Positions 27,631 to 43,100 of a DNA stretch of 64,000 nucleotides are shown here, in pieces (positions within the stretch are counted from its first letter, which is position 1; each line of letters starts with the position of its first letter). Under the pieces are notes generated by a model, which saw only the letters and a list, made by a program, of their open reading frames with translations, made no database searches and was not told the DNA's origin. This stretch comes from Apostichopus japonicus. Its lineage: Eukaryota > Echinodermata > Holothuroidea > Aspidochirotida > Stichopodidae. Location: positions 20,856,577 to 20,920,576 of the forward strand of contig NC_092582.1 in the NCBI RefSeq assembly GCF_037975245.1, read 5' to 3'. The position numbers and the translations under genes were made by a program.

Positions 27631-27854
27631 TATCGGTACCGCATTTCGATTTATCGGTACCGCACGTACGAGTTATCGGTATCGCACATTCGATTCATCG
27701 GTATCGCACATTCGATTAATCGGTATCGCACGTTCGATTAATCGGTATCACACTTTCGATTTATCGGTATCGCACATTCGATTAATCGCTATCGCACGTT
27801 CGATTTATCGGTATCGCACGTTCGATTAATCGCTATCACACGTTCGATTTATCG

Positions 27855-28215
27855 GTACCGCACGTTCGATTTATCGGTATCGCACATTTGATTTAGCGGT
27901 ATCGCACGTTCGATTAATGTCTATCGCGCGTTCGATTAATCGCTATCGCAAGTTCGATTGATCGCTATCGTAAGTTCGATTTATCGGTATCGCAAGTTCG
28001 ATTGATCGCTATCGTAAGTTCGATTTATCGGTACCGCACTTTCGATTGATCGGTATTGCACATTCGATTTATCGATACCACACTTTCGATTTATCTGTAT
28101 CGTATTTTCGATTTATCGGTATTTTACATTCGATTTATCGGTACCGCACATTCGATTTATCGGTATCGTATTTTCGATTTATCGGTATCGCACGTTCGAT
28201 TTATCGGTAGCGCAC
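27855..28215 (+). repeat. Copy of 25,959-26,319
   Basis: Offset 1,896 from 25,959-26,319, with markers TTTGATTTAGCGG, ATCGCTATCGTAAG and GGTATTTTACATTCG in the same order. It sits between the two 1,450-bp duplicates as if inserted at their boundary. Confidence 0.85.
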
Positions 28216-28246
28216 TTTCGATTTATCGGTACCGCACGTACGAGTT

Positions 28247-29303
28247 ATCGGTACAGCACATTCGATTTATTGGTATCGCACATTCGATTTATCGGTACCG
28301 CACGTTTGATTAATCGGTATCGCATGTCGATTTATCGGTATCGCACGTTCGATTTCTCTGTATCGTATTTTCGAATTATCGGTATCGCACATTCGATTTA
28401 TCGGTATCGCACATTCGATTTATCGGTATCGCAAGTCCAATTGATCGGTGTCGCACGTTCGATTAATCGGTACCGCACTTTCTATTTATCGGTACCGCAC
28501 GTACGAATTATCGGTATCGCACATTCGATATATCGGTACCGAACTTTCGATTTATCGGTACCGCATATTCGATTTATCGGTATCGCACATTCGATTTATC
28601 GGTATCGCACGTTCGATTAATAGGTACCGCACTTTCGATTTATCGGTATCGCACATTCGATTGATCGGTATCGCACAATCGATTTATCGGTATCGTCAGT
28701 TCGATTAATCGCTATCGCACGTTCGATTAATCGGTATCGTACGTTCGATTAATCGGTATCGTACAAACGATTGATCCGTATCGTAAATTCGATTTATCGG
28801 TATCGCACGTTCGATTTATCGGTACCGCACTTTCGATTTATCGGTACCGCACGTACGAGTTATCGGTATCGCACATTCGATTCATCGGTATCGCACATTC
28901 GATAAATCGGTATCGCACGTTCGATTAATCGGTATCACACTTTCGATTTATCGGTATCGTCAGTTCGATTAATCGCTATCGCACGTTCGATTAATCGGTA
29001 TCGCACGTTCGATTAATCGGTACCGTACAATCGATTGATCCGTATCGTAAATTCGATTTATCGGTATCGCACGTTCGATTTATCGGTACCGCATTTCGAT
29101 TTATCGGTACCGCACGTACGAGTTATCGGTATCGCACATTCGATTCATCGGTATCGCACATTCGATAAATCGGTATCGCACGTTCGATTAATCGGTATCA
29201 CACTTTCGATTTATCGGTATCGCACATTCGATTAATCGCTATCGCACGTTCGATTTATCGGTATCGCACGTTCGATTAATCGCTATCACACGTTCGATTT
29301 ATC
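28247..29303 (+). repeat. Copy of 26,797-27,853 (offset 1,450)
   Basis: GGTACAGCACATTCG occurs at 26,800 and 28,250, and the match holds for about 1.06 kb, including the short monomer ACCGCATTTCG at about 27,640 and 29,090. It ends at about 29,303, where this copy gains a base (TTATCAGGTATCG). Confidence 0.88.
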
Positions 29304-31770
29304 AGGTATCGCACTTTCGATTAATCGGTATCGCACGTTCGATTGATCGGTACCCCAAATTCGATTAATCGGTACCGCACTTTCGATTTATCTGTACCGC
29401 ACATTCGATTTATCGGTATCGCACTTCGATTTATCGGTATCGCGCAATCGATTTATGGGTATCGCACGTTCGATTAATGTCTATCGCGCGTTCGATTTAT
29501 CGGTATCGCACATTCGATTGATCGGTACCGCCATTTCGATTTATCGGTACCGCAAATTCGATTAATCGTTATCGTAACTTCGATTTATCGGTATCGCACG
29601 TTCCTTTATCGGTACCGCACATTCTATTTATCGGTACCGCAAATTCGATTTATCGGTATCGCACATTCGATTGATCGGTACCGCACATTCGATTGATCGG
29701 TATCGTAAATTCGATTTATCGGTATCGCACGTTCGATTTATCGGTACCGCACTTTCGATTTATCGGTACCGCACGTACGAGTTGTCGGTATCGCACATTC
29801 GATTCATCGGTATTGCACATTTGATAAATCGGTACCGCACGTTCGACTAATCGGTACCGCACTTTCGATTTATCGGTGCCGCATATTCGAATTATCGGTA
29901 CCACACATTCGATCCATCGGTACCTCACTTTCGATTTATCGGTACCGCATATTCGATTTATCGGTATCGCACATTCGATTAATCGGTATCGCACTATCGA
30001 TTCATCGGTACTGCACATTCGATTTATCGGTATCGCACATTCGATTTATCGGTATCGCACGTTCGTCTAATCGGTACCGCACTTTCGATTTATCGGTATC
30101 GCACTTTCGATTTATCGGTATCGCACAATCGACTTATCGGTATCGCACGTTCGATTAATCGGTATCGCACTATCGATTAATCGGTATCGCACGTTCGATT
30201 TATCGGTATCGCACAATCGATTTATCGGTATCGTCATTTCAATTAATCGCTATCGCACGTTCGATTAATCGGTATCGTACGTTCGATTAATCGGTATCGT
30301 ACAAACGATTGATCCGTATCGTAAATTCGATTTATCGGTATCGCACGTTCGATTTATCGGTACCGCACGTACGAGTTATCGGTATCGCACATTCGATTCA
30401 TCGGTATCGCACATTCGATAAATCGGTATCGCACGTTCGATTAATCGGTATCACACTTTCGATTTATCGGTATCGTCAGTTCGATTAATCGCTATCGCAC
30501 GTTCGATTAATCGGTATCGCACGTTCGATTAATCGGTACCGTACAATCGATTGATCCGTATCGTAAATTCGATTTATCGGTATCGCACGTTCGATTTATC
30601 GGTACCGCACGTACGAGTTATCGGTATCGCACATTCGATTCATCGGTATCGCACATTCGATAAATCGGTATCGCACGTTCGATTATTCGGTATCACACTT
30701 TCGATTTATCGGTATCGCACATTCGATTAATCGCTATCGCACGTTCGATTTATCGGTATCGCACGTTCGATTAATCGCTATCACACGTTCGATTTATCAG
30801 GTATCGCACTTTCGATTAATCGGTATCGCACGTTCGATTGATCGGTACCCCAAATTCGATTAATCGGTACCGCACTTTCGATTTATCTGTACCGCACATT
30901 CGATTTATCGGTATCGCACTTCGATTTATCGGTATCGCGCAATCGATTTATGGGTATCGCACGTTCGATTAATGTCTATCGCGCGTTCGATTTATCGGTA
31001 TCGCACATTCGATTGATCGGTACCGCCATTTCGATTTATCGGTACCGCAAATTCGATTAATCGTTATCGTAACTTCGATTTATCGGTATCGCACGTTCCT
31101 TTATCGGTACCGCACATTCTATTTATCGGTACCGCAAATTCGATTTATCGGTATCGCACATTCGATTGATCGGTACCGCACATTCGATTGATCGGTATCG
31201 TAAATTCGATTTATCGGTATCGCACGTTCGATTTATCGGTACCGCACTTTCGATTTATCGGTACCGCACGTACGAGTTGTCGGTATCGCACATTCGATTC
31301 ATCGGTATTGCACATTTGATAAATCGGTACCGCACGTTCGACTAATCGGTACCGCACTTTCGATTTATCGGTGCCGCATATTCGAATTATCGGTACCACA
31401 CATTCGATCCATCGGTACCTCACTTTCGATTTATCGGTACCGCATATTCGATTTATCGGTATCGCACATTCGATTAATCGGTATCGCACTATCGATTCAT
31501 CGGTACTGCACATTCGATTTATCGGTATCGCACATTCGATTTATCGGTATCGCACGTTCGTCTAATCGGTACCGCACTTTCGATTTATCGGTATCGCACT
31601 TTCGATTTATCGGTATCGCACAATCGACTTATCGGTATCGCACGTTCGATTAATCGGTATCGCACTATCGATTAATCGGTATCGCACGTTCGATTTATCG
31701 GTATCGCACAATCGATTTATCGGTATCGTCATTTCAATTAATCGCTATCGCACGTTCGATTAATCGGTAT
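29100..31770 (+). repeat. 1,495-bp tandem duplication (second copy partial)
   Basis: TTATCAGGTATCGCAC occurs at about 29,299 and 30,794, and the match runs from about 29,100/30,595 to 30,275/31,770. The +1-bp monomer TTATCAGG and the frame-shifted GGTACCCCAAATTCG mark both copies. GTTGTCGGTATCG and GGTGCCGCATATTCG also recur at the same spacing. Confidence 0.9.
30236..30720 (+). repeat. 242-bp tandem duplication (11 monomers x 2)
   Basis: GTACAAACGATTGATCCG at about 30,299 and GTACAATCGATTGATCCG at 30,541 are 242 bp apart and their flanks align. The corresponding spacing at 27,311/27,575 is 264 bp (12 monomers), so one monomer differs between relatives. Confidence 0.8.
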
Positions 31771-34700
31771 CGCACGTTCGATAAATCGGTACCGCACAAT
31801 CGATTGATCCGTATCGTAAATTCGATTTATCGGTATCGCACGTTCGATTTATCGGTACCGCACTTTCGATTTATCTGTATCGTATTTTCGATTTATCTGT
31901 ATCGCACATTCGATTTATCGGTATCGCACGTTCGATTAATAGGTACCGCACTTTCTATTTATCGGTATCGCACATTCGATTGATCGGTATCGCACAATCG
32001 ATTTATCGGTATCGTCAGTTCAATTAATCGCTATCGCACGTTCCATAAATCGGTATCGCACGTTCGATTAATCGGTACCGCACAATCGATTGATCCGTAT
32101 CGTAAATTCGATTTATCGGTATCGCACGTTCGATTTATCGGTACCGCACTTTCGATTTATTGGTACCGCACGTACGAGTTATCGGTATCGCACATTCGAT
32201 TTATCGGTATCGTAAATTCGATGAATTGGTATCGCACGTTCGATTTATCGGTACCGCACGTTCGATTTATCGGTATCGCACGTTCGATTTATCGGTATCG
32301 CACATTCGATTTATCGGTATCGCACGTTCGATTGATCGGTATCGTATTTTCGATTTATCGGTATCCACGTTCGCTTAATCGCTATCGCACGTTCGATTTA
32401 TCGGTAGCGCACTTTCGATTTATCGGTTCTGCACATTCGATTTATCGGTATCACACACTCGATTTATCGGTATCGTAAATTCGATTCATCGGTATCGCAA
32501 GTTCCATTTATCGGTACCGCACTTTCGATTTATCGGTACCGCACTTTCGATTTTCCGTATCGCACATTCGATTGATCGGTACCGCACATTCGATTGATCG
32601 GGATCGTAAATTCGATTTATCGGTACTGCAGATTCGATTGATCGGTATCGTAAATTCGATTTATCGGTATCGCACGTTCGATTTATCGGTACCGCACTTT
32701 CGATTTATCGGTATCGCACATTCGATTTATCGGTATCGCACAATCGACTTATCGGTATCGCACGTTCGATTAATCGGTATCGCACTATCGATTAATCGGT
32801 ATCGCACGTTCGATTTATCGGTATCGCACAATCGATTTATCGGTATCGTCATTTCAATTAATCGCTATCGCACGTTCGATTAATCGGTATCGCACGTTCG
32901 ATAAATCGGTACTGCACAATCGATTGATCCGTATCGTAAATTCGATTTATCGGTATCGCACGTTCGATTTATCGGTACCGCACTTTCGATTTATCTGTAT
33001 CGTATTTTCGATTTATCTGTATCGCACATTCGATTTATCGGTATCGCACATTCGATTAATAGGTACCGCACTTTCGATTTATCGGTATCGCACATTCGAT
33101 TGATCGGTATCGCACAATCGATTTATCGGTATCGTCAGTTCAATTAATCGCTATCGCACGTTCCATAAATCGGTATCGCACGTTCGATTAATCGGTACCG
33201 CACAATCGATTGATCCGTATCGTAAATTCGATTTATCGGTATCGCACGTTCGATTTATCGGTACCGCACTTTCGATTTATCGGTACCGCACGTACGAGTT
33301 ATCGGTATCGCACATTCGATTTATCGGTATCGTAAATTCGATGAATTGGTATCGCACGTTCGATTTATCGGTACCGCACGTTCGATTTATCGGTATCGCA
33401 CGTTCGATTTATCAGTATCGCACATTCGATTTATCGGTATCGCACGTTCCATTAATCGGTATCGTTTTTTCGATTTATCGGTATCCACGTTCGCTTAATC
33501 GCTATCGCACGTTCGATTTATCGGTAGCGCACTTTCGATTTATCGGTTCTGCACATTCGATTAATCGGTATCACACATTCGATTTATCTATATCGTAAAT
33601 TCGATTTATCGGTATCGCAAGTTCGATTTATCGGTACCGCACTTTCGATTTATCGGTACCGCACTTTCGATTTTCCGTATCACACATTCGATTGATCGGT
33701 ACCGCACATTCGATTGATCGGGATAGTAAATTCGATTTATCGATACTGCAGATTCGATTAATCGGTATCGTAAATTCGATTTATCGGTATCGCACGTTTG
33801 ATTTATCGGTACCGCACTTTCGATTTATTGGTATCGCACGTTCTATTAATCGCTATCGCACGTTCGATTAATCGGTATCGCACGTTATATTAATCGATAC
33901 CGCACTTTCGATTGATCGGTATCGTAAATTCGATTTATCGGCATCGCATATTCGATTTATCGGTACCGCACGTTCGATTTATCGGTACCGCACTTTCGAT
34001 TTATCGGTATCGTATTTTCCATTTATCGGTATCGCACGTCCGATTTATCGGTAGCGCACTTTCGATTTATCGGTTCCGCACATTCGATTTATCGGTATCG
34101 CACATTCGATTTATCGGTATCGCACTTTCGATTTATCGGTTCCGCACATTCCATATATCGGTATCGCACATTCGATTAATCGGTACCGCACTTTCGATTT
34201 ATCGGTATCGCACATTCGATTTATAGGTATCGCGCAATCGATTTATGGGTATCGCAAGTTCGATTAATCGATATCGCACGTTCGATAAATCGGTTCCGCA
34301 CATTCCATATATCGGTATCGCACATTCGATTAATCGGTACCGCACTTTCGATTTATCGGTATCGCACATTCGATTTATAGGTATCGCGCAATCGATTTAT
34401 AGGTATCGCACGTTCGATTAATGGATTTATCGGTACCACACTTTGGATTAATGTGTATCGTATTTTCGATTTATCGGTATCGCACATTCGATTTATCGGT
34501 ATCGCAAGTTCAATTGATCGGTATCGCACGTTCGATTAATCGGTACCGAACTTTCGATTTATCGGTACCGCACGTACGAATTATCGGTATCGCACATTCG
34601 ATTTATCGGTACCTCACTTTCGATTTATCGGTACCGCATATTCGATTTATCGGTATCGCACATTCGATTAATCGGTATCGCACTATCGATTCATCGGTAC

Positions 34701-35896
34701 TGCACATTCAATTTATCGGTATCGCACATTCGATTTATCGGTATCGCACGTTCGATTAATCGGTACCGCACTTTCGATTTATCGGTATCGCCAATTCGAT
34801 TTATCGGTATCGCACAATCGACTTATCGGTATCGCACGTTCGATTAATCGGTATCGCACTATCGATAAATCGGTATCGCGCGTTCGATTTATCGGTATCG
34901 CACAATCGATTTATCGGTATCGTCATTTCAATTAATCGCTATCGCACGTTCGATTAATCGGTATCGCACGTTCGATAAATCGGTACCGCACAATCGATTG
35001 ATCCGTATCGTAAATTCGATTAATCGGTATCGCACGTTCGATTTATCGGTACCGCACTTTCGATTTATCTGTATCGTATTTTCGATTTATCGGTATCGCA
35101 CATTCGATTTATCGGTATCGCACATTCGATTTATCGGTATCGCAAGTTCAATTGATCGGTATCGCACGTTCGATTAATCGGTACCGCACTTTCGATTTAT
35201 CGGTACCGCACGTACGAATTATCGGTATCGCACATTCGATATATCGGTACCGCACTTTCGATTTATCGGTACCGCATATTCGATTTATCGGTATCGCACA
35301 TTCGATTTATCGGTATCGCACGTTCGATTAATAGGTACCGCACTTTCGATTTATCGGTATCGCACATTCGATTGATCGGTATCGCACAATCGATTTATCG
35401 GTATCGTCAGTTCAATTAATCGCTATCGCACGTTCCATAAATCGGTATCGCACGTTCGATTAATCGGTACCGCACAATCGATTGATCCGTATCGTAAATT
35501 CGATTTATCGGTATCGCACGTTCGATTTATCGGTACCGCACTTTCGATTTATCGGTACCGCACGTACGAGTTATCGGTATCGCACATTCGATTTATCGGT
35601 ATCGTAAATTCGATTAATTGGTATCGCACGTTCGATTTATTGGTACCGCACGTTCGATTTATCGGTATCGCACGTTCGATTTATCGGTATCGTTTTTTCG
35701 ATTTATCGGTATCCACGTTCGCTTAATCGCTATCGCACGTTCGATTTATCGGTACCGCACTTTCGATTTATCGGTTCTGCACATTCGATTAATCGGTATC
35801 ACACATTCTATTTATCGGTATCGTAAATTCGATTTATCGGTATCGCAAGTTCGATTTATCGGTACCGCACTTTCGATTTATCGGTACCGCACTTTC

Positions 35897-36598
35897 GATT
35901 TTCCGTATCGCACATTCGATTGATCGGTACCGCACATTCGATTGATCGGGATCGTAAATTCGATTTATCGGTACTGCAGATTCGATTAATCGGTATCGTA
36001 AATTCGATTTATCGGTATCGCACGTTCGATTTATCGGTACCGCACTTTCGATTTATTGGTATCGCACGTTCTATTAATCGCTATCGCACGTTCGATTAAT
36101 CGGTATCGCACGTTATATTAATCGATACCGCACTTTCGATTGATCGGTATCGTAAATTCGATTTATCGGTATCGCATATTCGATTTATCGGTACCGCACG
36201 TTCGATTTATCGGTACCGCACTTTCGATTTATCGGTACCGCACTTTCGATTTTCCGTATCGCACATTCGATTGATCGGTACCGCACATTCGATTGATCGG
36301 GATCGTAAATTCGATTTATCGGTACTGCAGATTCGATTAATCGGTATCGTAAATTCGATTTATCGGTATCGCACGTTCGATTTATCGGTACCGCACTTTC
36401 GATTTATTGGTATCGCACGTTCTATTAATCGCTATCGCACGTTCGATTAATCGGTATCGCACGTTATATTAATCGATACCGCACTTTCGATTGATCGGTA
36501 TCGTAAATTCGATTTATCGGTATCGCATATTCGATTTATCTGTACCGCACGTTCGATTTATCGGTACCGCACAATCGATTGATCCGTATCGTAAATTC
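35897..36598 (+). repeat. 351-bp higher-order repeat pair (16 monomers, one 21 bp)
   Basis: GATTTTCCGTATCG occurs at 35,897 and 36,248. Within each unit the order is GATTTTCCG, GATCGGGATCG, ACTGCAGATTCG, then CACGTTATATTAATCG. The unit is 351 and not 352 bp because the GATTTTCCG monomer has lost one base. The end position is approximate. Confidence 0.9.
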
Positions 36599-37851
36599 GA
36601 TTTATCGGTATCGCACGTTCGATTTATCGGTACCGCACTTTCGATTTATCTGTATCGTATTTTCGATTTATCGGTATCGCACATTCGATTTATCGGTATC
36701 GCACATTCGATTTATCGGTATCGCAAGTTCAATTGATCGGTATCGCACGTTCGATTAATCGGTACCGCACTTTCGATTTATCGGTACCGCACGTACGATT
36801 TATCGGTATCGCACATTCGATATATCGGTACCGCACTTTCGATTTATCGGTACCGCATATTCGATTTATCGGTATCGCACATTCGATTTATCGGTATCGC
36901 ACGTTCGATTAATCGGTACCGCACTTTCGATTTATCGGTATCGCACATTCGATTGATCGGTACCGCACATTCAATTGATCGGGATCGTAAATTCGATTTA
37001 TCGGTACTGCACATTCGATTGATCGGTATCGTAAATTCGATTTATCGGTACCGCACTTTCGATTTATCGGTACCGCACATTCGATTTTTCCGTATCGCAC
37101 ATTCGATTGATCGGTACCGCACATTCAATTGATCGGGATCGTAAATTCGATTTATCGGTACTGCGGATTCAATTGATCGGTATCGTAAATTCGATTTATC
37201 GGTATCGCACGTTCGATTTATCGTTATCGCACGTTCGATTAATCGGTACCGCACTTTCGATTTATCGGTATCGCACATTCGATTGATCGGTATTGCACAA
37301 TCGATTTATCGGTATCGTCAGTTCAATTAATCGCTATCGCACGTTCCATGAATCGGTATCGCACGTTCGATTAATCGGTACCGCACAATCGATTGATCCG
37401 TATCGTAAATTCGATTTATCGGTATCGCACGTTCGATTTATCGGTACCGCACTTTCGATTTATCGGTACCGCACGTACGAGTTATCGGTATCGCACATTC
37501 GATTTATCGGTATCGTAAATTCGATTAATTGGTATCGCACGTTCGATTTATCGGTACCGCACGTTCGATTTATCGGTATCGCACGTTCGATTTATCGGTA
37601 TCGCACATTCGATTTATCGGTATCGCACGTTCGATTAATCGGTATCGTTTTTTCGATTTATCGGTATCCACGTTCGCTTAATCGCTATCGCACGTTCGAT
37701 TTATCGGTACCGCACTTTCGATTTATCGGTTCTGCACATTCGATTAATCGGTATCACACATTCGATATATCAGTATCGTAAATTCGATTTATCGGTATCG
37801 CAAGTTCGATTTATCGGTACCGCACTTTCGATTTATCGGTACCGCACTTTC

Positions 37852-38553
37852 GATTTTCCGTATCGCACATTCGATTGATCGGTACCGCACATTCGATTGA
37901 TCGGGATCGTAAATTCGATTTATCGGTACTGCAGATTCGATTAATCGGTATCGTAAATTCGATTTATCGGTATCGCACGTTCGATTTATCGGTACCGCAC
38001 TTTCGATTTATTGGTATCGCACGTTCTATTAATCGCTATCGCACGTTCGATTAATCGGTATCGCACGTTATATTAATCGATACCGCACTTTCGATTGATC
38101 GGTATCGTAAATTCGATTTATCGGTATCGCATATTCGATTTATCGGTACCGCACGTTCGATTTATCGGTACCGCACTTTCGATTTATCGGTACCGCACTT
38201 TCGATTTTCCGTATCGCACATTCGATTGATCGGTACCGCACATTCGATTGATCGGGATCGTAAATTCGATTTATCGGTACTGCAGATTCGATTAATCGGT
38301 ATCGTAAATTCGATTTATCGGTATCGCACGTTCGATTTATCGGTACCGCACTTTCGATTTATTGGTATCGCACGTTCTATTAATCGCTATCGCACGTTCG
38401 ATAAATCGGTATCGCACGTTATATTAATCGATATCGCACTTTCGATTGATCGGTATCGTAAATTCGATTTATCGGTATCGCATATTCGATTTATCGGTAC
38501 CGCACGTTCGATTTATCGGTACCGCACAATCGATTGATCCGTATCGTAAATTC
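37852..38553 (+). repeat. 351-bp higher-order repeat pair
   Basis: Same marker order as at 35,897, with GATTTTCCG at 37,852 and 38,203. It lies 1,955 bp downstream of the first pair, defining a superunit. Confidence 0.9.
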
Positions 38554-39454
38554 GATTTATCGGTATCGCACGTTCGATTTATCGGTACCGCACTTTCGAT
38601 TTATCTGTATCGTATTTTCGATTTATCGGTATCGAACATTCGATTTATCGGTATCGCACATTCGATTTATCGGTATCGCACATTCGATTTATCGGTATCG
38701 CAAGTTCAATTGATCGGTATCGCACGTTCGATTAATCGGTACCGCACTTTCGATTTATCGGTACCGCACGTACGAATTATCGGTATCGCACATTCGATAT
38801 ATCGGTACCGCACTTTCGATTTATCGGTACCGCATATTCGATTTATCGGTATCGCACATTCGATTTATCGGTATCGCACGTTCGATTAATAGGTACCGCA
38901 CTTTCGATTTATCGGTATCGCACATTCGATTGATCGGTATCGCACAATCGATTTATCGGTATCGTCAGTTCAATTAATCGCTATCGCACGTTCCATAAAT
39001 CGGTATCGCACGTTCGATTAATCGGTACCGCACAATCGATTGATCCGTATCGTAAATTCGATTTATCGGTATCGCACGTTCGATTTATCGGTACCGCACT
39101 TTCGATTTATCGGTACCGCACGTACGAGTTATCGGTATCGCACATTCGATTTATCGGTATCGTAAATTCGATTAATTGGTATCGCACGTTCGATTTATCG
39201 GTACCGCACGTTCGATTTATCGGTATCGCACGTTCGATTTATCGGTATCGTTTTTTCGATTTATCGGTATCCACGTTCGCTTAATCGCTATCGCACGTTC
39301 GATTTATCGGTACCGCACTTTCGATTTATCGGTTCTGCACATTCGATTAATCGGTATCACACATTCGATTTATCGGTATCGTAAATTCGATTTATCGGTA
39401 TCGCAAGTTCGATTTATCGGTACCGCACTTTCGATTTATCGGTACCGCACTTTC

Positions 39455-40156
39455 GATTTTCCGAATCGCACATTCGATTGATCGGTACCGCACATTCGAT
39501 TGATCGGGATCGTAAATTCGATTTATCGGTACTGCAGATTCGATTAATCGGTATCGTAAATTCGATTTATCGGTATCGCACGTTCGATTTATCGGTACCG
39601 CACTTTCGATTTATTGGTATCGCACGTTCTATTAATCGCTATCGCACGTTCGATTAATCGGTATCGCACGTTATATTAATCGATACCGCACTTTCGATTG
39701 ATCGGTATCGTAAATTCGATTTATCGGTATCGCATATTCGATTTATCGGTACCGCACGTTCGATTTATCGGTACCGCACTTTCGATTTATCGGTACCGCA
39801 CTTTCGATTTTCCGTATCGCACATTCGATTGATCGGTACCGCACATTCGATTGATCGGGATCGTAAATTCGATTTATCGGTACTGCAGATTCGATTAATC
39901 GGTATCGTAAATTCGATTTATCGGTATCGCACGTTCGATTTATCGGTACCGCACTTTCGATTTATTGGTATCGCACGTTCTATTAATCGCTATCGCACGT
40001 TCGATTAATCGGTATCGCACGTTATATTAATCGATACCGCACTTTCGATTGATCGGTATCGTAAATTCGATTTATCGGTATCGCATATTCGATTTATCGG
40101 TACCGCACGTTCGATTTATCGGTACCGCACAATCGATTGATCCGTATCGTAAATTC
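39455..40156 (+). repeat. 351-bp higher-order repeat pair
   Basis: GATTTTCC occurs at 39,455 and 39,806, with the first unit marked by the private variant GATTTTCCGAATCG. Spacing from the previous pair is 1,603 bp. Confidence 0.9.
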
Positions 40157-43100
40157 GATTTATCGGTATCGCACGTTCGATTTATCGGTACCGCACTTTC
40201 GATTTATCTGTATCGTATTTTCGATTTATCGGTATCGCACATTCGATTTATCGGTATCGCACATTCGATTTATCGGTATCGCAAGTTCAATTGATCGGTA
40301 TCGCACGTTCGATTAATCGGTACCGCACTTTCGATTTATCGGTACCGCACGTACGATTTATCGGTATCGCACATTCGATATATCGGTACCGCACTTTCGA
40401 TTTATCGGTACCGCATATTCGATTTATCGGTATCGCACATTCGATTTATCGGTATCGCACGTTCGATTAATCGGTACCGCACGTTCGATTTATCGGTGTC
40501 GCACATTCGACTTATCGGTATCGCACGTTCGATTAATGTCTATCGCGCGTTCGATTTATCGATGCCGCACTTTCGATTCATCGGTTCCGCACTTTCGATT
40601 TATCGGTACTGCACATTCGATTTTTCGATATCGCACATTCGATTTATCGGTATCGCACGTTCGATTAATCGGTACCCTACTTTCTATTTATCGGTATCGC
40701 CAATTCGATTTATCGGTATCGCACAATCGATTTATCGCTATCGCACGTTCGATTTATCGGTACCGCACTTTCGATTAATTGGAATCGCACGTTCGATTAA
40801 TGTCTATCGCGCGTTCGATTTATAGGTGCCGCACTTTCGATTTATCGGTACTGCACATTCGATTGATCTTTATCGTAAATTCGAGTTATAGGTATCGCAC
40901 GTTCGATTTATCGGTGTCGCACATTCGATTTATCGGTACTGCACATTCGATTTATCGGTGTCGTATTTTCGATTTATCGGTATCGCACATTCGATTTATC
41001 GGTATCGCACGTTCGATTAACCGCTATCGCACTTTCGATTATTCGGTACCGCACATTCGATTGATCGGTATCGTAAATTCGATTTATCGGTATCGCATGT
41101 TCCATTTATCGGTACCGCACTTTCGATTTATTGGTACCGCACATTCGATTTATCGGTGTTGCACATTCGATTTATCGGTATCGCACATTCGATTTATCGG
41201 TACCGCACCTTCGATTTATCGGTATCGTATTTTCGATTTATCGGTATCGCACGTTCGATTTATCGGTACCGCACTTTCGATTTATCGGTATTGCACATTT
41301 GTTTTATCGGTATCGCACAATCGATTTATCGGTATCGCAAGTTCGATTAATCGCTATGGCACGTTCGATTAAACGGTTTCGCACGTTCGATTTATCGGTA
41401 CCGCACTTTGGATTGATCGGTATCGTAAATTCGATTTATCGGTATCGCACGTTCGATTTATCTGTACCGCACGTTCGATTTATCGGTATCGCACATTCGA
41501 TTTATCGGTATCGAACAATCGACTTATCGGTATCGCAAGTTCGATTAATCGCTATCGCACGTTCCATTAATCGGTATCGCACGTTCTATTAATCGGTACC
41601 TCACTTTCGATTGATCGGTATCGTAAATTCGATTTATCGGTATCGCACGTTCGATTTATCGGTACCGCACTTTCGATTTATCGGTATCGCATATTCGATT
41701 TATCGGTATCGCACGTTCGATTTATCGGTATCGCACATTCGATTTATCGGTATCGCACGTTCGATTAATGTCTATCGCACGTTCGATTTATCGGTGCCGC
41801 ACTCTCGATTGATCGGTACTGCGCATTCGATTAATCGGTATCGTAAATTCGACTTATAGGTATCGCACGTTCGATTTATCGGTACCTCACTTTCGATTTA
41901 TCGGTACCGCATATTCGATTTATCGGTATCGCACATTCGATTGATCGGTACTGCACATTCGATTGATCGGTATCGTAAATTCGATTTATCGGTATCGCCC
42001 GTTCGATTTATCGGTACCGCACTTTCGATTTATCGGTACCGCATATTCGATTTATCGGTATCGCGCGTTCGATTTATCGGTGCCGCACTTTCGATATATC
42101 GGTACTGCACATTCGATTGATCTTCATCGTAAATTCGAGTTATAGGTATCGCACATTCGATTTATCGGTACCGCACATTCGATTTATCGGTACCGCACTT
42201 TCTATTTATTGGTACCGCACATTCGATTGATCGGTGTCGCACATTCGATTTATCGGTACCGCACATTCGATTGATCGGTATCGTATTTTCGATTTATCGG
42301 TATCGCACATTCCATTGATCGGTATCACACGTTCGATTAACCGCTATCGCAAGTTCGATTATTCGGTACCGCACAATCGATTGATCGGTATCGCACATTC
42401 GATTTATCGGTATCGCACGTTCCATTTATCGGTACCGCACATTCGATTTATCGGTATCGTATTTTCGATTTATCGGTATCGCACATTCGATTGATCGGTA
42501 TCGCACGTTCGATTAACCGCTATCGCACGTTCGATTATTCGGTACCGCACATTCGATTTATCGGTACCGCACATTCGATTTATCGGTATCTTATTTTCGA
42601 TTTATCGGTATCGCACGTTCGATTTATCGGTACCGCACGTTCGATTTATCGGTATTGCACATTCGTTTTATCGGTATCGCACAATCGATTTATCGGTATC
42701 GCAAGTTCGATTAATCGCTATCGCACGTTCGATTAAACGGTATCGCACGTTCGATTAATCGGTACCGCACATTCGATTTATCGGTATCGTAAATTCGATT
42801 TATCGGTATCGCACGTTCGATTTATCGGTACCGCACTTTCGATTTATCGGTATCGCATATTCGTTTTATCGGTATCGAACGTTCTATTTATCGGTACCGC
42901 AAGTTCGTTTAATCGCTATCGCAAGTTCGATTAATCGGTATCGCACGTTCGATTTATCGGTACCGCACTTTCTATTGATCGGTATCGTAAATTCGATTTA
43001 TCGGTATCGCACGTTCGATTTATCGGTACCGCACGTTCGATTTATCGGTATCGCACATTCGATTTATCGGTATCGCACAATCGACTTATCGGTATCGCAC

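Noticed and set aside
32590-32610. CENP-B box-like site in TTCGATTGATCGGGATCG variants
   Set aside because: The core box needs TTCG, four bases, A, two bases, CGGG. Here only one base separates the A from CGGG, so the spacing is one short. It is a near miss, not a match.
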